DNA of 35,589 nucleotides from Marinibacterium sp. (GTDB lineage Bacteria; Pseudomonadota; Alphaproteobacteria; Rhodobacterales; Rhodobacteraceae): contig JAOXSC010000016.1 in assembly GCA_025800215.1 (NCBI GenBank), positions 1-35,589 on the forward strand. Reading direction: 5' to 3'. Below are positions 1 through 7,727 of this stretch, piece after piece (position 1 is the first letter of the stretch; every line of letters starts with the position of its first letter). The notes beneath the pieces were generated by a model. That model worked only from the letters and a program-made list of their open reading frames with translations, was not told where the DNA came from and made no database searches. Position numbers and translations under genes: made by a program.

Positions 1-72
1 TGGGGTGTCATGCTGGTCCGGTTTATGCCTGAGGATGAGACGCTACTACGTGTCAGCCGGGGCCGGAACTGA
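1..72 (+). CDS. possible C-terminal tail of an upstream gene (partial)
   Basis: The first frame is open from the window edge to a TGA at 70-72, giving about 23 residues that end in SRGRN. This could be the tail of a gene lying mostly outside the window. Frame 2 is also open until about 125, so the assignment is weak. No family is recognisable from so short a piece. The stop lies 69 bases before the ureohydrolase start, so the two could share a transcript. Confidence 0.3.
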   Translation, partial: WGVMLVRFMPEDETLLRVSRGRN

Positions 73-141
73 GCACAAAATCAACCAACAGGCGCGCCGG
101 ACTGCGGGGCACCTGGCCCGTCAATAGATCGGACAGCGGAC

Positions 142-1089
142 ATGAACGACTTTAACCAACCCATCAGCGGCAATGATCTGGCCCGGTTTTCGGGGCCCAA
201 CACATTCATGCGCCTGCCACAGGCCAGCAGCCTTGATGGGCTTGATGTGGCCATTCTGGGTGTGCCGATGGATATCGGCACCTCGTGGCGGTCGGGCACG
301 CGCTTTGGCCCCAAGCAGATCCGCGCCGAAAGCGCCATGCTGCGCCCCTATAACATGGCCACGGGTGCCGCCCCTTTCGACAGCCTGCAGATGGCCGATG
401 TGGGGGATCTGGCGATCAACACGTTTTCGCTCAGCGACAGTCTGCGCATAATCCAGGACAGCTATGATGCGATCCTTGGTGCAGGGGTGATCCCGGTGGC
501 GCTTGGGGGGGATCACGCGATCACCCTGCCGATCCTGCGCGCGATTGCGGCCAAACACGGGCCGGTGGCTTTGGTGCATGTGGATGCCCATGCGGATGTG
601 AATGACGAAATGTTCGGTGAACGCGAAACCCATGGCACCGTCTTTCGCCGCGCCCATGAAGAAGGGCTGATCGTCCCCGAAAAGACCTATCAGATCGGCA
701 TTCGCGGCACCGGCTATGCCGCCGATGACTTTACCGAAGCGCAGGGCTGGGGGTTTCAGCATTTCCCCGCGCATGAGCTGTGGCACCGCCCGCTTGGCCC
801 CATCGGCGCCGAGATCCGGCGCGATATCGGGGACCGGCCGGTCTATGTGACCTACGACATCGACAGCCTCGATCCTGCTTTTGCGCCGGGCACCGGCACG
901 CCCGAAATCGGCGGTTTGACGACGCCGCAGGCGCTGGAACTGATCCGGGCGCTGCGCGGGCTCAATGTGGTGGGTTGCGATCTGGTCGAGGTCTCGCCAC
1001 CCTATGACACATCGGGCAACACCGCCCTGACAGCGGCCAACCTGATCTATGAGCTGCTGTGCATCCTGCCGGGTGTGACATATCGCTGA
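142..1089 (+). CDS. speB: agmatinase-family ureohydrolase (agmatinase or guanidinobutyrase type)
   Basis: A 315-residue, full-length member of the arginase/agmatinase/ureohydrolase family, which hydrolyses a guanidino group to urea and an amine in the cytoplasm with two Mn2+ ions. The metal-ligand motifs are all visible: GGDH, then HVDAHADVND, then TYDIDSLDP followed by GTGTPEIGG. The name agmatinase is the usual automatic one. However, the opening FSGPNTFMRLP, the QIGIRG segment and the tail VEVSPPYDTSGNTAL match my memory of the 3-guanidinopropionase/4-guanidinobutyrase branch (GpuA/GbuA) of Pseudomonas at least as well. The substrate is therefore open: agmatine, guanidinobutyrate or guanidinopropionate. 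The next gene starts 36 bases downstream on the same strand. Confidence 0.9.
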   Translation: MNDFNQPISGNDLARFSGPNTFMRLPQASSLDGLDVAILGVPMDIGTSWRSGTRFGPKQIRAESAMLRPYNMATGAAPFDSLQMADVGDLAINTFSLSDSLRIIQDSYDAILGAGVIPVALGGDHAITLPILRAIAAKHGPVALVHVDAHADVNDEMFGERETHGTVFRRAHEEGLIVPEKTYQIGIRGTGYAADDFTEAQGWGFQHFPAHELWHRPLGPIGAEIRRDIGDRPVYVTYDIDSLDPAFAPGTGTPEIGGLTTPQALELIRALRGLNVVGCDLVEVSPPYDTSGNTALTAANLIYELLCILPGVTYR

Positions 1090-1125
1090 TTGGACGGGCT
1101 GGCGCGGCTGGTCCATCCTGCGGGC

Positions 1126-1542
1126 ATGGAGAAACTCTTGATGTTCATATGGATTCTTGGCGCCGCGGTCGTTGTCGGCCTTGGCTATATTCGTCTTGCC
1201 CCCAGTGATCCCAATGACTGGCACGTGCCGCTGTCGATCACCCAGGATCAGGATCTGGAAGGCGGCGTGGAACGCGTGCGCAGCGATGTGACGCGCGACA
1301 TGCTGGTGGCGCTGGATCAGGTGATCCTGGCCACCCCGCGCACGCAGCGTCTGGCGGGCGGGGCCGAGGGTGGACATGTGACCTATGTCACGCGCTCAAA
1401 GCTGTTCGGGTTTCCCGATTACACCACGTTCGAGCTCAGGGATGGCACGCTGATGGTCTTTGGCCGGCTGCGGTTCGGGCGGTCAGATCTGGGTGTGAAC
1501 CGCAAGCGTGTCGATGGATGGCTCAGCGGGATCGAGGGCTGA
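1126..1542 (+). CDS. DUF1499 family protein, membrane-anchored
   Basis: A 138-residue protein when started at the ATG at 1126; a second ATG at 1141 is equally possible, and an upstream TTG at 1090 is less likely. Residues 5-20 form a hydrophobic segment (IWILGAAVVVGLGYI), consistent with a signal anchor. The rest carries the DUF1499 hallmarks: a T-x-R-T segment, HVTYVTRSKLFGFPDYTTF, and the terminal SDLGVNRKRVDGWL. The family function is unknown; members are usually predicted membrane-attached or secreted proteins. It follows the ureohydrolase on the same strand. Its last 60 bases overlap the 3' end of the convergent small gene on the minus strand. Confidence 0.8.
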   Translation: MEKLLMFIWILGAAVVVGLGYIRLAPSDPNDWHVPLSITQDQDLEGGVERVRSDVTRDMLVALDQVILATPRTQRLAGGAEGGHVTYVTRSKLFGFPDYTTFELRDGTLMVFGRLRFGRSDLGVNRKRVDGWLSGIEG

Positions 1543-1782
1543 GGACAGGCAGCCCTTGGCCACTTCGCGCCACATCGGCACGTTCAGCGACATCTGGCAT
1601 TGCGCCATGAACATGCGCCCGTCCACCTGCAGGCAGATGGTCTGGCCCAGCTCGATCCGGCTGCCGCTGGTGTCGGTGCAATAGCAGTCAATGGTGCGGC
1701 CACCGGGGCCGACCACATCCGCCATGGCAGGTGTCAGAACGGTGCCCAGGCTCAGGCAGGCGGGGATGATCCATCGGGTCAT
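1483..1782 (-). CDS. small secreted cysteine-containing hypothetical protein
   Basis: A 99-residue product if started at the ATG at 1782. This start is chosen because it gives a clean Sec signal peptide (MTRWIIPACLSLGTVLTPAMA, cleavage after AMA). The frame stays open upstream to 1890, but the added residues look like random reading. The mature part is short and holds five cysteines in the visible order DCYC, TIC, AQC and KGC, a pattern compatible with disulfide bonds in the periplasm. I do not recognise the family. There is no clear Shine-Dalgarno sequence upstream. It is divergent from prfA, and its 3' end overlaps the DUF1499 gene by 60 bases. Confidence 0.65.
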   Translation of the reverse strand: MTRWIIPACLSLGTVLTPAMADVVGPGGRTIDCYCTDTSGSRIELGQTICLQVDGRMFMAQCQMSLNVPMWREVAKGCLSSALDPAEPSIDTLAVHTQI

Positions 1783-1878
1783 GGAAAACAGCTTAGGCGA
1801 TTCGCCCCCGTCACGCCAAATCAACAGCGGGTGGGGTTGCGCTTGACGAAAGCGGCGCTTTGACCCATGGGACATGGC

Positions 1879-2928
1879 ATGGTGTCTCAAGAACGACTAG
1901 CGCAGATCCTGGACCGGTTCGAATATCTCGAAGCCGCGATGGCCGATGGAACCGGGAATTTTGCCGATCTGGCACGCGAATATGCCGAACTGAAACCGGT
2001 GGTCGAGCAGATCCGCGCCTGGCGCGTGCTGGCCGACGACATCGCCACGGCCGAAGCGATGCTGGATGATCCCGAAATGAAGGATCTCGCCGAAGAAGAG
2101 CTGCCCGATCTGCGCGCCCGTCTGCCCCAGGCTGAAGAGGCGCTGCAACTGGCGCTGCTGCCCAAGGATGCCGCCGATGCGCGGCCTGCGATCCTGGAAA
2201 TCCGCCCCGGTACCGGCGGTGACGAGGCGGCATTGTTTGCCGGAGATCTGCTGCGCATGTACCAGCGCTATGCCGAAGGGCAGGGCTGGCGCGTCGAGAT
2301 CATCGAAGAGCAATCCACCGAACTGGGCGGCATCAAAGAGGTCGTCGCCCATATCAAGGGCAGCGGCGTGTTTGCCCGGCTGAAATATGAAAGCGGCGTG
2401 CACCGGGTGCAGCGCGTGCCATCGACCGAAAGCGGCGGGCGCATTCACACGTCGGCCGCAACGGTCGCGGTGCTGCCCGAAGCCGAAGATGTGGACATCC
2501 AGATCGACGCGGGCGATCTGCGCATCGACACGATGCGCTCATCCGGCGCGGGCGGGCAGCATGTGAATACCACCGATTCTGCGGTGCGGATCACCCATCT
2601 GCCCACAGGTCTGGTGGTGACAAGCTCGGAAAAATCCCAGCACCGCAACCGCGAGATCGCGATGCAGGTGCTCAAGACCCGGCTTTATGATCTTGAACGT
2701 CAGCGCATTGACGCCGAACGCAGCGCGGACCGCTCGGCCCAGGTGGGCAGCGGCGACCGTTCGGAACGGATCCGCACCTATAATTTCCCGCAGGGTCGCA
2801 TGACCGATCACCGCATCAACCTGACGCTTTACAAGCTGGATCAGGTGATGGGCGGTGATCTTGACGAGATTGTCGATGCCTTGACAGCCGATGATCAGGC
2901 CCGGCGCCTGGCCGAGATGGCGCAATGA
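1879..2928 (+). CDS. prfA: peptide chain release factor 1 (RF1)
   Basis: RF1 of 349 residues, a normal length. It recognises UAA and UAG in the ribosomal A site and triggers peptide release. The catalytic GGQ lies at residues 225-227 in [15 protein letters not shown]. The stop-codon tripeptide of RF1 (consensus P-x-T) is PST at residues 181-183 in [17 protein letters not shown]2 would have SPF. The start at 1879 is preferred over the in-frame ATG at 1867 because GGGA lies at a sensible distance upstream of 1879 and [19 protein letters not shown] aligns with typical RF1 N-termini. It overlaps prmC by four bases (ATGA), which fits translational coupling with the enzyme that methylates its GGQ glutamine. 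Confidence 0.97.
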   Translation: MVSQERLAQILDRFEYLEAAMADGTGNFADLAREYAELKPVVEQIRAWRVLADDIATAEAMLDDPEMKDLAEEELPDLRARLPQAEEALQLALLPKDAADARPAILEIRPGTGGDEAALFAGDLLRMYQRYAEGQGWRVEIIEEQSTELGGIKEVVAHIKGSGVFARLKYESGVHRVQRVPSTESGGRIHTSAATVAVLPEAEDVDIQIDAGDLRIDTMRSSGAGGQHVNTTDSAVRITHLPTGLVVTSSEKSQHRNREIAMQVLKTRLYDLERQRIDAERSADRSAQVGSGDRSERIRTYNFPQGRMTDHRINLTLYKLDQVMGGDLDEIVDALTADDQARRLAEMAQ

Positions 2929-3758
2929 CCACCGCAGCCGAAGCCATGGTGGCCGCCACAGCCCGCCTGCGCGCGGCCGGGGTGCAGGATCCTGCGCGTG
3001 ATGCCCAGATCCTGCTGGCCCATGCCGCGCGGATCGAAGCGGCCCGCGTCACCCTGATCGCCCCCGAAGATCTGCAGCCCGACATTGCCGAACGCTATGA
3101 CCAGCTGATCGCGCTGCGCGCCGTGCGGGTGCCGGTGTCGCATCTGCTGGGGGAACGGGAATTCTATGGCAGGCGCTTTAAGGTCAGCGGCGATGTGCTT
3201 GATCCCAGGCCGGAAACCGAAACGCTGATCGAAGCGGCCCTGTCGGACCCCTTTGCCCGTCTGCTCGATCTGGGGGTGGGATCGGGCTGTATCCTTGTCA
3301 CGCTTCTGGCCGAACGGCGTGACGCCACGGGGCTGGGGGTGGATCTGTCGGAACCCGCCTGCCTGCAGGCCAGCGCCAACGCCGTGCTGCACCGGGTACA
3401 GGATCGCGCGCGCATCGAACAGTCCGACTGGTTCGGGGCCGTGACAGGGCAGTTCGATCTGATCGTGTCGAACCCGCCCTATATCGCGCTGGATGAAATG
3501 GCCGGGCTCGAACGCGAAGTGCGCGAGCACGAGCCCGACATGGCGCTGACCGATGGGGCGGACGGGCTCAGCGCCTATCGGACCATTGCCGCAGGCGCGC
3601 CCGCGCATCTGGTGCCGGGCGGGCGGCTGATGGTGGAAATCGGCTGGCAGCAGGGGGCGGATGTGTCTGCGATCCTGTCGGCGGCGGGGTTCGACTGTGT
3701 CATCCTGCAAGATCTGGGCGGGCGGGACCGGGTGATCGTGGCGCGCCAGCCTGTGTGA
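2925..3758 (+). CDS. prmC: release factor glutamine N5-methyltransferase
   Basis: A 277-residue SAM-dependent methyltransferase (HemK/PrmC family) that methylates the glutamine of the GGQ motif in RF1 and RF2. Visible features are an N-terminal helical substrate-binding part (residues 1 to about 80, ending in [16 protein letters not shown]), the SAM-binding [11 protein letters not shown], and the catalytic NPPY at residues 183-186 in [12 protein letters not shown]. The ATG start overlaps the prfA stop (ATGA), the classic arrangement. The only oddity is the SAM motif reading DLGVGSG rather than DLGTGSG. No hairpin terminator follows directly; the next gene starts 228 bases downstream. Confidence 0.97.
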   Translation: MTTAAEAMVAATARLRAAGVQDPARDAQILLAHAARIEAARVTLIAPEDLQPDIAERYDQLIALRAVRVPVSHLLGEREFYGRRFKVSGDVLDPRPETETLIEAALSDPFARLLDLGVGSGCILVTLLAERRDATGLGVDLSEPACLQASANAVLHRVQDRARIEQSDWFGAVTGQFDLIVSNPPYIALDEMAGLEREVREHEPDMALTDGADGLSAYRTIAAGAPAHLVPGGRLMVEIGWQQGADVSAILSAAGFDCVILQDLGGRDRVIVARQPV

Positions 3759-3986
3759 TTCGCCCCGCCAGACCTGCAAAACCCGGCCGATCGCGTTCAA
3801 AAATGCGAAAAATTTGCATGTCCCCCTTGTGTGCTATGCAACGACGTGTTTATTGAAAGGCGTTGCCACGGCGGACGCTCAGCGCGCCTGTGCAAGTCCA
3901 AGCCATAGTTTTCAACCGTCCAAACCGCAGCATGGCTGCCCGGGCAGGTTGGCTCACTGGTCAGAAATAAGGCTCACAGTAAGTCC
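3759..3986 (+). other. 228-base intergenic leader of the DUF4167 gene
   Basis: Non-coding between prmC and the DUF4167 gene. It is locally AT-richer around 3795-3870. A TTGCAT near 3815 and a TATGCA near 3836 resemble a promoter pair, but their 15-base spacing is short. A perfect 12-base palindrome, CTGCCCGGGCAG, lies near 3938. The length and composition suggest that the downstream gene has its own promoter and a long 5' leader. This is inference only. Confidence 0.35.
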
Positions 3987-4622
3987 ATGAGATCTTCGAA
4001 ATCACGTTCGCGGTCAAAATCCAATCGCAATCGCCCCAGCGGCGGGAACGTTGTCAACCGCGTGTTCGACAGCTCGGGTCCCGAAGGGAAAGTGCGCGGC
4101 ACACCGCAGCAGATCATCGACAAATACAATCAGTTGGCCCGCGACGCGCAACTGTCCAATGACCGCGTGGCGGCCGAGAATTTCCAGCAGCACGCCGAAC
4201 ATTATCTGCGCCTGCTGAGCGAGGCGCAGCGCGAACAGGAAGCGCGCCGCGAAGAACAGGAACGCGCCAACCGCGAACGTCAGGCCGAACGCGACCGCGA
4301 ACGCGCCGAACGCGCCGAACGGGCCGAGCGTCAGGAACGCGAAGCGGCGGCTGCTGCTGCCGCGTCGTCCGATCCCGGTTCGTCGCCGCAGCCCGACGTG
4401 CTCGAAGTGGCAGATGGCGGTGCGGGGGACGAACAGCCGATCCTGGTCGACACGCCCGAAGCCGCGCCCAAGAAAACCACGCGCCGCAGCTCGCGTTCGC
4501 GCAAGAGCACGCCGAAATCCGACAAGCCCACCAGCAGCGATGACGCGGCCCCGGCCGAACCGTCGCAGCCTGATCTGCTTGATACCGCAGCGGACAGTGA
4601 CACGACCAAGGCCGCCGAATAA
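3987..4622 (+). CDS. DUF4167 domain protein
   Basis: A 211-residue protein of the alphaproteobacterial DUF4167 family, function not established. Residues 1-75 hold the conserved part: a basic, Ser/Arg/Asn-rich start (RSKSRSRSKSNRNRPSGG), then NRVFDSSGPEGKVRGTP and QQIIDKYNQLARDA...HAEHYLRLL. Residues about 75-125 are a highly charged Glu/Arg segment built of RAERAER-like units, probably a helix or coiled coil, ending in an alanine run. The tail is acidic with a basic TTRRSSRSRKST patch and is likely disordered. The basic start suggests nucleic-acid or ribosome contact, which is inference. It follows prfA-prmC, a common order in alphaproteobacteria, and ends at a strong terminator. Confidence 0.88.
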   Translation: MRSSKSRSRSKSNRNRPSGGNVVNRVFDSSGPEGKVRGTPQQIIDKYNQLARDAQLSNDRVAAENFQQHAEHYLRLLSEAQREQEARREEQERANRERQAERDRERAERAERAERQEREAAAAAAASSDPGSSPQPDVLEVADGGAGDEQPILVDTPEAAPKKTTRRSSRSRKSTPKSDKPTSSDDAAPAEPSQPDLLDTAADSDTTKAAE

Positions 4623-4647
4623 CAGACGCGCGCCCGTCGCCTGAAAC

Positions 4648-4676
4648 AAAGCCGCCCGATGGGCGGCTTTTTCTTT
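4648..4676 (+). terminator. intrinsic terminator, probably bidirectional
   Basis: A perfect 10-base stem AAAGCCGCCC / GGGCGGCTTT (4648-4657 and 4661-4670) with a GAT loop, followed by TTCTTT. It ends the DUF4167 transcript. On the minus strand the same hairpin is followed by GTTTC and lies just past the rsmA stop, so it can also end the lptG-to-rsmA operon. Confidence 0.92.
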
Positions 4677-4684
4677 GCGGGTCT

Positions 4685-5527
4685 TCAGGGTTGGGCGATG
4701 TTTCGCGCCAGCGCGCAGAACTGTTCCAGCGTCACCTGTTCGGCGCGGTCCGTGGGGGCGATGCCGGATGCGATCAGCCGATCTTCGAGATCGGGTGCCA
4801 GCCCCTTCAGCGCCGCCCGCAGCATCTTGCGCCGCTGGTTGAATGCGCGCGCCACCACCTGCTCCAGCCGCTTTGCGTCAGCCGGATAGCGCGGTTCGGG
4901 CAGGGCGGTCAGATGGACCACCGCGCTTGATACCTTTGGGGGCGGCGTAAAGGCGCCGGGGGGCAGTGACATGACGATACGCGCCTCGCTGCGCCACTGG
5001 GCCAGAATGGCCAGCCGCCCATAGGCCTTGCTGCCGGGTGCGGCGGTGATGCGCTCGGCCACTTCGCGCTGGAACATCAGCGTCAGGCTGTCCCAGACCG
5101 GCGGCCAGTCGCGTGGTGTCAGCCAGCGCACCAGCAATTCTGTGCCCACGTTGTAGGGCAGGTTGGCAACAATACGGATGGGCGGCGTCAGATGCGCCAG
5201 CGGGTCGATGTCGAGCGCGTCGCCGTTGATCACCTCAAGCCGGCCGGGATAGGCATCGGCAATCTCGGCCAGCGCAGGCAGGCAGCGCGCGTCCTTTTCC
5301 ACCGCCAGCACCCGCCGCGCGCCTTCCGACAGCAGCCCGCGCGTCAGTCCGCCGGGGCCGGGGCCGATTTCCAGCACATCGGCCTGCGCCAGATCACCGG
5401 CCTGCCGCGCGATCTTGGCCGTCAGGTTGAGATCGAGCAGAAAATTCTGCCCCAGCGACTTCTTCGCGGACAGGCCGTGGGTGGCGATGACCTCGCGCAG
5501 GGGCGGCAGGGTGTCGATGGCGCTCAT
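4685..5527 (-). CDS. rsmA: 16S rRNA (adenine1518-N6/adenine1519-N6)-dimethyltransferase
   Basis: RsmA/KsgA, 280 residues. It dimethylates two adjacent adenines in the 3'-terminal hairpin of 16S rRNA late in 30S assembly, using SAM. The sequence shows [11 protein letters not shown] near the start, the SAM-binding [16 protein letters not shown], the acidic [12 protein letters not shown], and the catalytic [12 protein letters not shown]. The C-terminal helical domain includes [13 protein letters not shown]. It is the last gene of the minus-strand operon and overlaps pdxA by four bases (ATGA at 5524-5527). The pdxA-rsmA order is also found in E. coli. Confidence 0.97.
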   Translation of the reverse strand: MSAIDTLPPLREVIATHGLSAKKSLGQNFLLDLNLTAKIARQAGDLAQADVLEIGPGPGGLTRGLLSEGARRVLAVEKDARCLPALAEIADAYPGRLEVINGDALDIDPLAHLTPPIRIVANLPYNVGTELLVRWLTPRDWPPVWDSLTLMFQREVAERITAAPGSKAYGRLAILAQWRSEARIVMSLPPGAFTPPPKVSSAVVHLTALPEPRYPADAKRLEQVVARAFNQRRKMLRAALKGLAPDLEDRLIASGIAPTDRAEQVTLEQFCALARNIAQP

Positions 5528-6489
5528 GTCGTGGCCCCCATGGTTTGGGCAAGCTTCAGGGCTTCGATCATGCTGGTGGGGTTGGCCTGCCCCGTGCCCG
5601 CGATGTCAAAGGCGGTGCCGTGATCGGGCGAGGTGCGGATGATCGGCAGGCCCAGCGTGACATTCACGCCCCGGTCGAAATCCAGTGTCTTGATCGGGAT
5701 CAGCGCCTGATCGTGATACATGCAGATCGCCGCGTCATAGCGCGCGCGGGCGGCGGCGTGAAACATCGTGTCGGCGGGGTGCGGGCCGGTGATGGCAAGG
5801 CCCTCGCGGGCAAGATCGGCCACCAGATCCCCGATCCAGTCCAGTTCCTGCCGCCCCATGGCGCCGCCTTCGCCCGCATGCGGGTTGAGCCCGGCAACCG
5901 CGATGCGCGGATGCTCGAGCCCGAACTGATCGCGCAGCCCTGCATGGGTGATCCGCACCGTGTCGCGCAACAGATCGGGGGTCAGCGCATCGGCCACATC
6001 CTGCAGGGCGATGTGGATGGTGGCGGGCACCACGCGCAGCGCGGGCCCGGCCAGCATCATCACCACGCGATCGACGCCCGTCAGGGCAGCCAGGAATTCG
6101 GTATGGCCGGGGTGGGCAAAGCCCGCCCCGTCGATCAGCGCCTTCTTGTGGATGGGGGCTGTGCAAAGCGCGCATGTCTCGCCCGCCTGCGTGAGCGCGA
6201 CGCCGGTTTCGATGGAAGCGATCACCGCAGCGGCATTGTCGGGATTGGCCGTGCCGGGCGTGTTGGGGCCGGGAAACGCCATTGCCAGCACGGGCATGGC
6301 GCGGGGGCAGACCGACAGGGCCTGCGCCGGGCTGTCGATGTGCGCCACCGGCGTGCCCTGGGGCAGGTGCGACGGATCCCCGATCCAGACAAAGGGGCAG
6401 CTGTCCCCAAGTGCGGCCCAGGCGGCAGCGGCGATTTCCGGGCCAATGCCTGCGGGATCTCCGCAGCTGACGGCGATGGGCGCGGTCAT
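5524..6489 (-). CDS. pdxA: 4-hydroxythreonine-4-phosphate dehydrogenase
   Basis: PdxA, 321 residues. It is an NAD-dependent oxidase/decarboxylase that makes 3-amino-2-oxopropyl phosphate for the DXP-dependent route to pyridoxal 5'-phosphate. The start [19 protein letters not shown] is typical. Metal-binding histidines sit in contexts such as [20 protein letters not shown] and [21 protein letters not shown]. The C-terminal [15 protein letters not shown] is highly characteristic. It overlaps both neighbours by four bases: its ATG with the surA stop, and its stop with the rsmA start. A pyridoxal kinase gene at 18.2 kb would serve the salvage side of the same cofactor. Confidence 0.97.
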   Translation of the reverse strand: MTAPIAVSCGDPAGIGPEIAAAAWAALGDSCPFVWIGDPSHLPQGTPVAHIDSPAQALSVCPRAMPVLAMAFPGPNTPGTANPDNAAAVIASIETGVALTQAGETCALCTAPIHKKALIDGAGFAHPGHTEFLAALTGVDRVVMMLAGPALRVVPATIHIALQDVADALTPDLLRDTVRITHAGLRDQFGLEHPRIAVAGLNPHAGEGGAMGRQELDWIGDLVADLAREGLAITGPHPADTMFHAAARARYDAAICMYHDQALIPIKTLDFDRGVNVTLGLPIIRTSPDHGTAFDIAGTGQANPTSMIEALKLAQTMGATT

Positions 6490-7727
6490 TCGTCGGTGAT
6501 GACCGCTTCGGCCTGAAGCTGCTGCAGATAGCCATCGGCCAGCGCCCCAAGGCGTTGCTGGGTCAGCGCGTTGGCCACATCCTGACGCGATGCGTTTTCC
6601 TGAATCTCGGCGGTGCGCCCGCAGAGCATCAGCAGCATCAGCGTCTGACCGTTTGCACGGGTCAGCGCGGTCGAGATTTCATTGTCGTCCAGCTTGGCCA
6701 GCTCGATGGCGATGTCGCGCGGGATGTCCGACGGCGGCAGGCTCTGGCGCTGCAGCACCTCTTCGGGCTGGCCCTTGGCGATGCCATAAAGATCGTCGCA
6801 GGTGTCGATCTCGGCCGCGATCTTGGCGGCCTCTGACAGGGCCTCGGGGCTGCGGCCGCCGGGGATGAAATAGGTGGCGTATTCGATGGCGGCATAGGTC
6901 GGGGCGGGCTGTTTCGCCTCGGCGATGTCGCGCAGCTGGAACAGGGCCAGGCCGCCGTCGATGGGCAGGGGTTCGGTTACCTCTCCGGGGCTGAGCGACA
7001 GGATGATGGATTGCAGCCCCACCGGCAGATCCGACAGAGGCATCCAGTCCATGCGCCCGCCACGGTCGCGCGATGCGGTGGCCGAAAAGCGGCGCGCTTC
7101 GGCCGAAAACGCATCCGCGCTGCGCAGGCGCGAAATGCGGTCGGCTTCGGATTGCACCTGTTCGGCGGTTTGCGGCGTCATGGGGATGATGATTTCCGAA
7201 ATCAACACCCGCACGCCGCTGGCGCCGCTGCTGCTGCCGCCCAGGGCACGGTCGATTTCCGCCTCGGACGGGCGGGCCTGACCCAGAAAGCGCGCCCGGA
7301 CGAAGTCACGCCAGAGCAGGCCGGATTCGGTAAAATCACGAAAGGTAGACGGGTCGATGCCGCCTTCTTCCAGACGGTTCTGGAAATCCAGCAGCGACAG
7401 GTTGGCGCGCCCGGCAAATTCGGTCATGCCCAGCTCGACCTCTTCGGGGGACACGGTGATGCCCGCGCCGCGCGCCGCATTCACCTTGAGCCGGTCTTCG
7501 ATCAGCTGCTTGCGCGCTTCGGTCTCGGGGTTGCCCGGCGCGCGCAGTGCTGACAGAAAGCGGGCCCGCTGCTGCAGTTCATAGCGGGTGATCGTGTCAT
7601 TGTTGACGCGGATCGCGGGTGAAAACAGGCCCTGAGCGGCCACGCTGGGCGCCTCTACGGCCAGGCTGCTCAGCGCCAGCGCAAGAACCGGCAGGAAGCG
7701 TTTGGGCGACAATGGGGTCAGCTGCAT
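6486..7727 (-). CDS. surA: SurA-type periplasmic chaperone / peptidyl-prolyl isomerase
   Basis: A 413-residue periplasmic chaperone for outer-membrane proteins. Residues 1 to about 31 form a Sec signal peptide ending in SVAAQ. Residues about 35-160 match the SurA N-terminal chaperone domain (INNDTITRYE-like start, QLIEDRLKVNAA, TEFAGRANLSLLDFQNRL). A parvulin/PpiC domain follows at about 170-270 (ISEIIIPMTP, GGRMDWMPLSDLPVGL, GEVTEPLPIDGGLALFQL). The C-terminal segment returns to chaperone-type sequence. Only one PPIase domain is evident, whereas E. coli SurA has two. Its start codon lies inside the last ten bases of lptD, so the two are probably translationally coupled. Confidence 0.92.
   Translation of the reverse strand: MQLTPLSPKRFLPVLALALSSLAVEAPSVAAQGLFSPAIRVNNDTITRYELQQRARFLSALRAPGNPETEARKQLIEDRLKVNAARGAGITVSPEEVELGMTEFAGRANLSLLDFQNRLEEGGIDPSTFRDFTESGLLWRDFVRARFLGQARPSEAEIDRALGGSSSGASGVRVLISEIIIPMTPQTAEQVQSEADRISRLRSADAFSAEARRFSATASRDRGGRMDWMPLSDLPVGLQSIILSLSPGEVTEPLPIDGGLALFQLRDIAEAKQPAPTYAAIEYATYFIPGGRSPEALSEAAKIAAEIDTCDDLYGIAKGQPEEVLQRQSLPPSDIPRDIAIELAKLDDNEISTALTRANGQTLMLLMLCGRTAEIQENASRQDVANALTQQRLGALADGYLQQLQAEAVITDE

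Noticed and set aside
121..1377. A 418-codon minus-strand frame opposite the ureohydrolase
   Set aside because: It has shadow-like composition and no recognisable family, and the plus-strand gene has complete catalytic motifs.
4014..4649. A 211-codon minus-strand frame opposite the DUF4167 gene
   Set aside because: It runs through the terminator and is Arg/Phe/Gly-rich shadow; the plus-strand protein matches a conserved domain.
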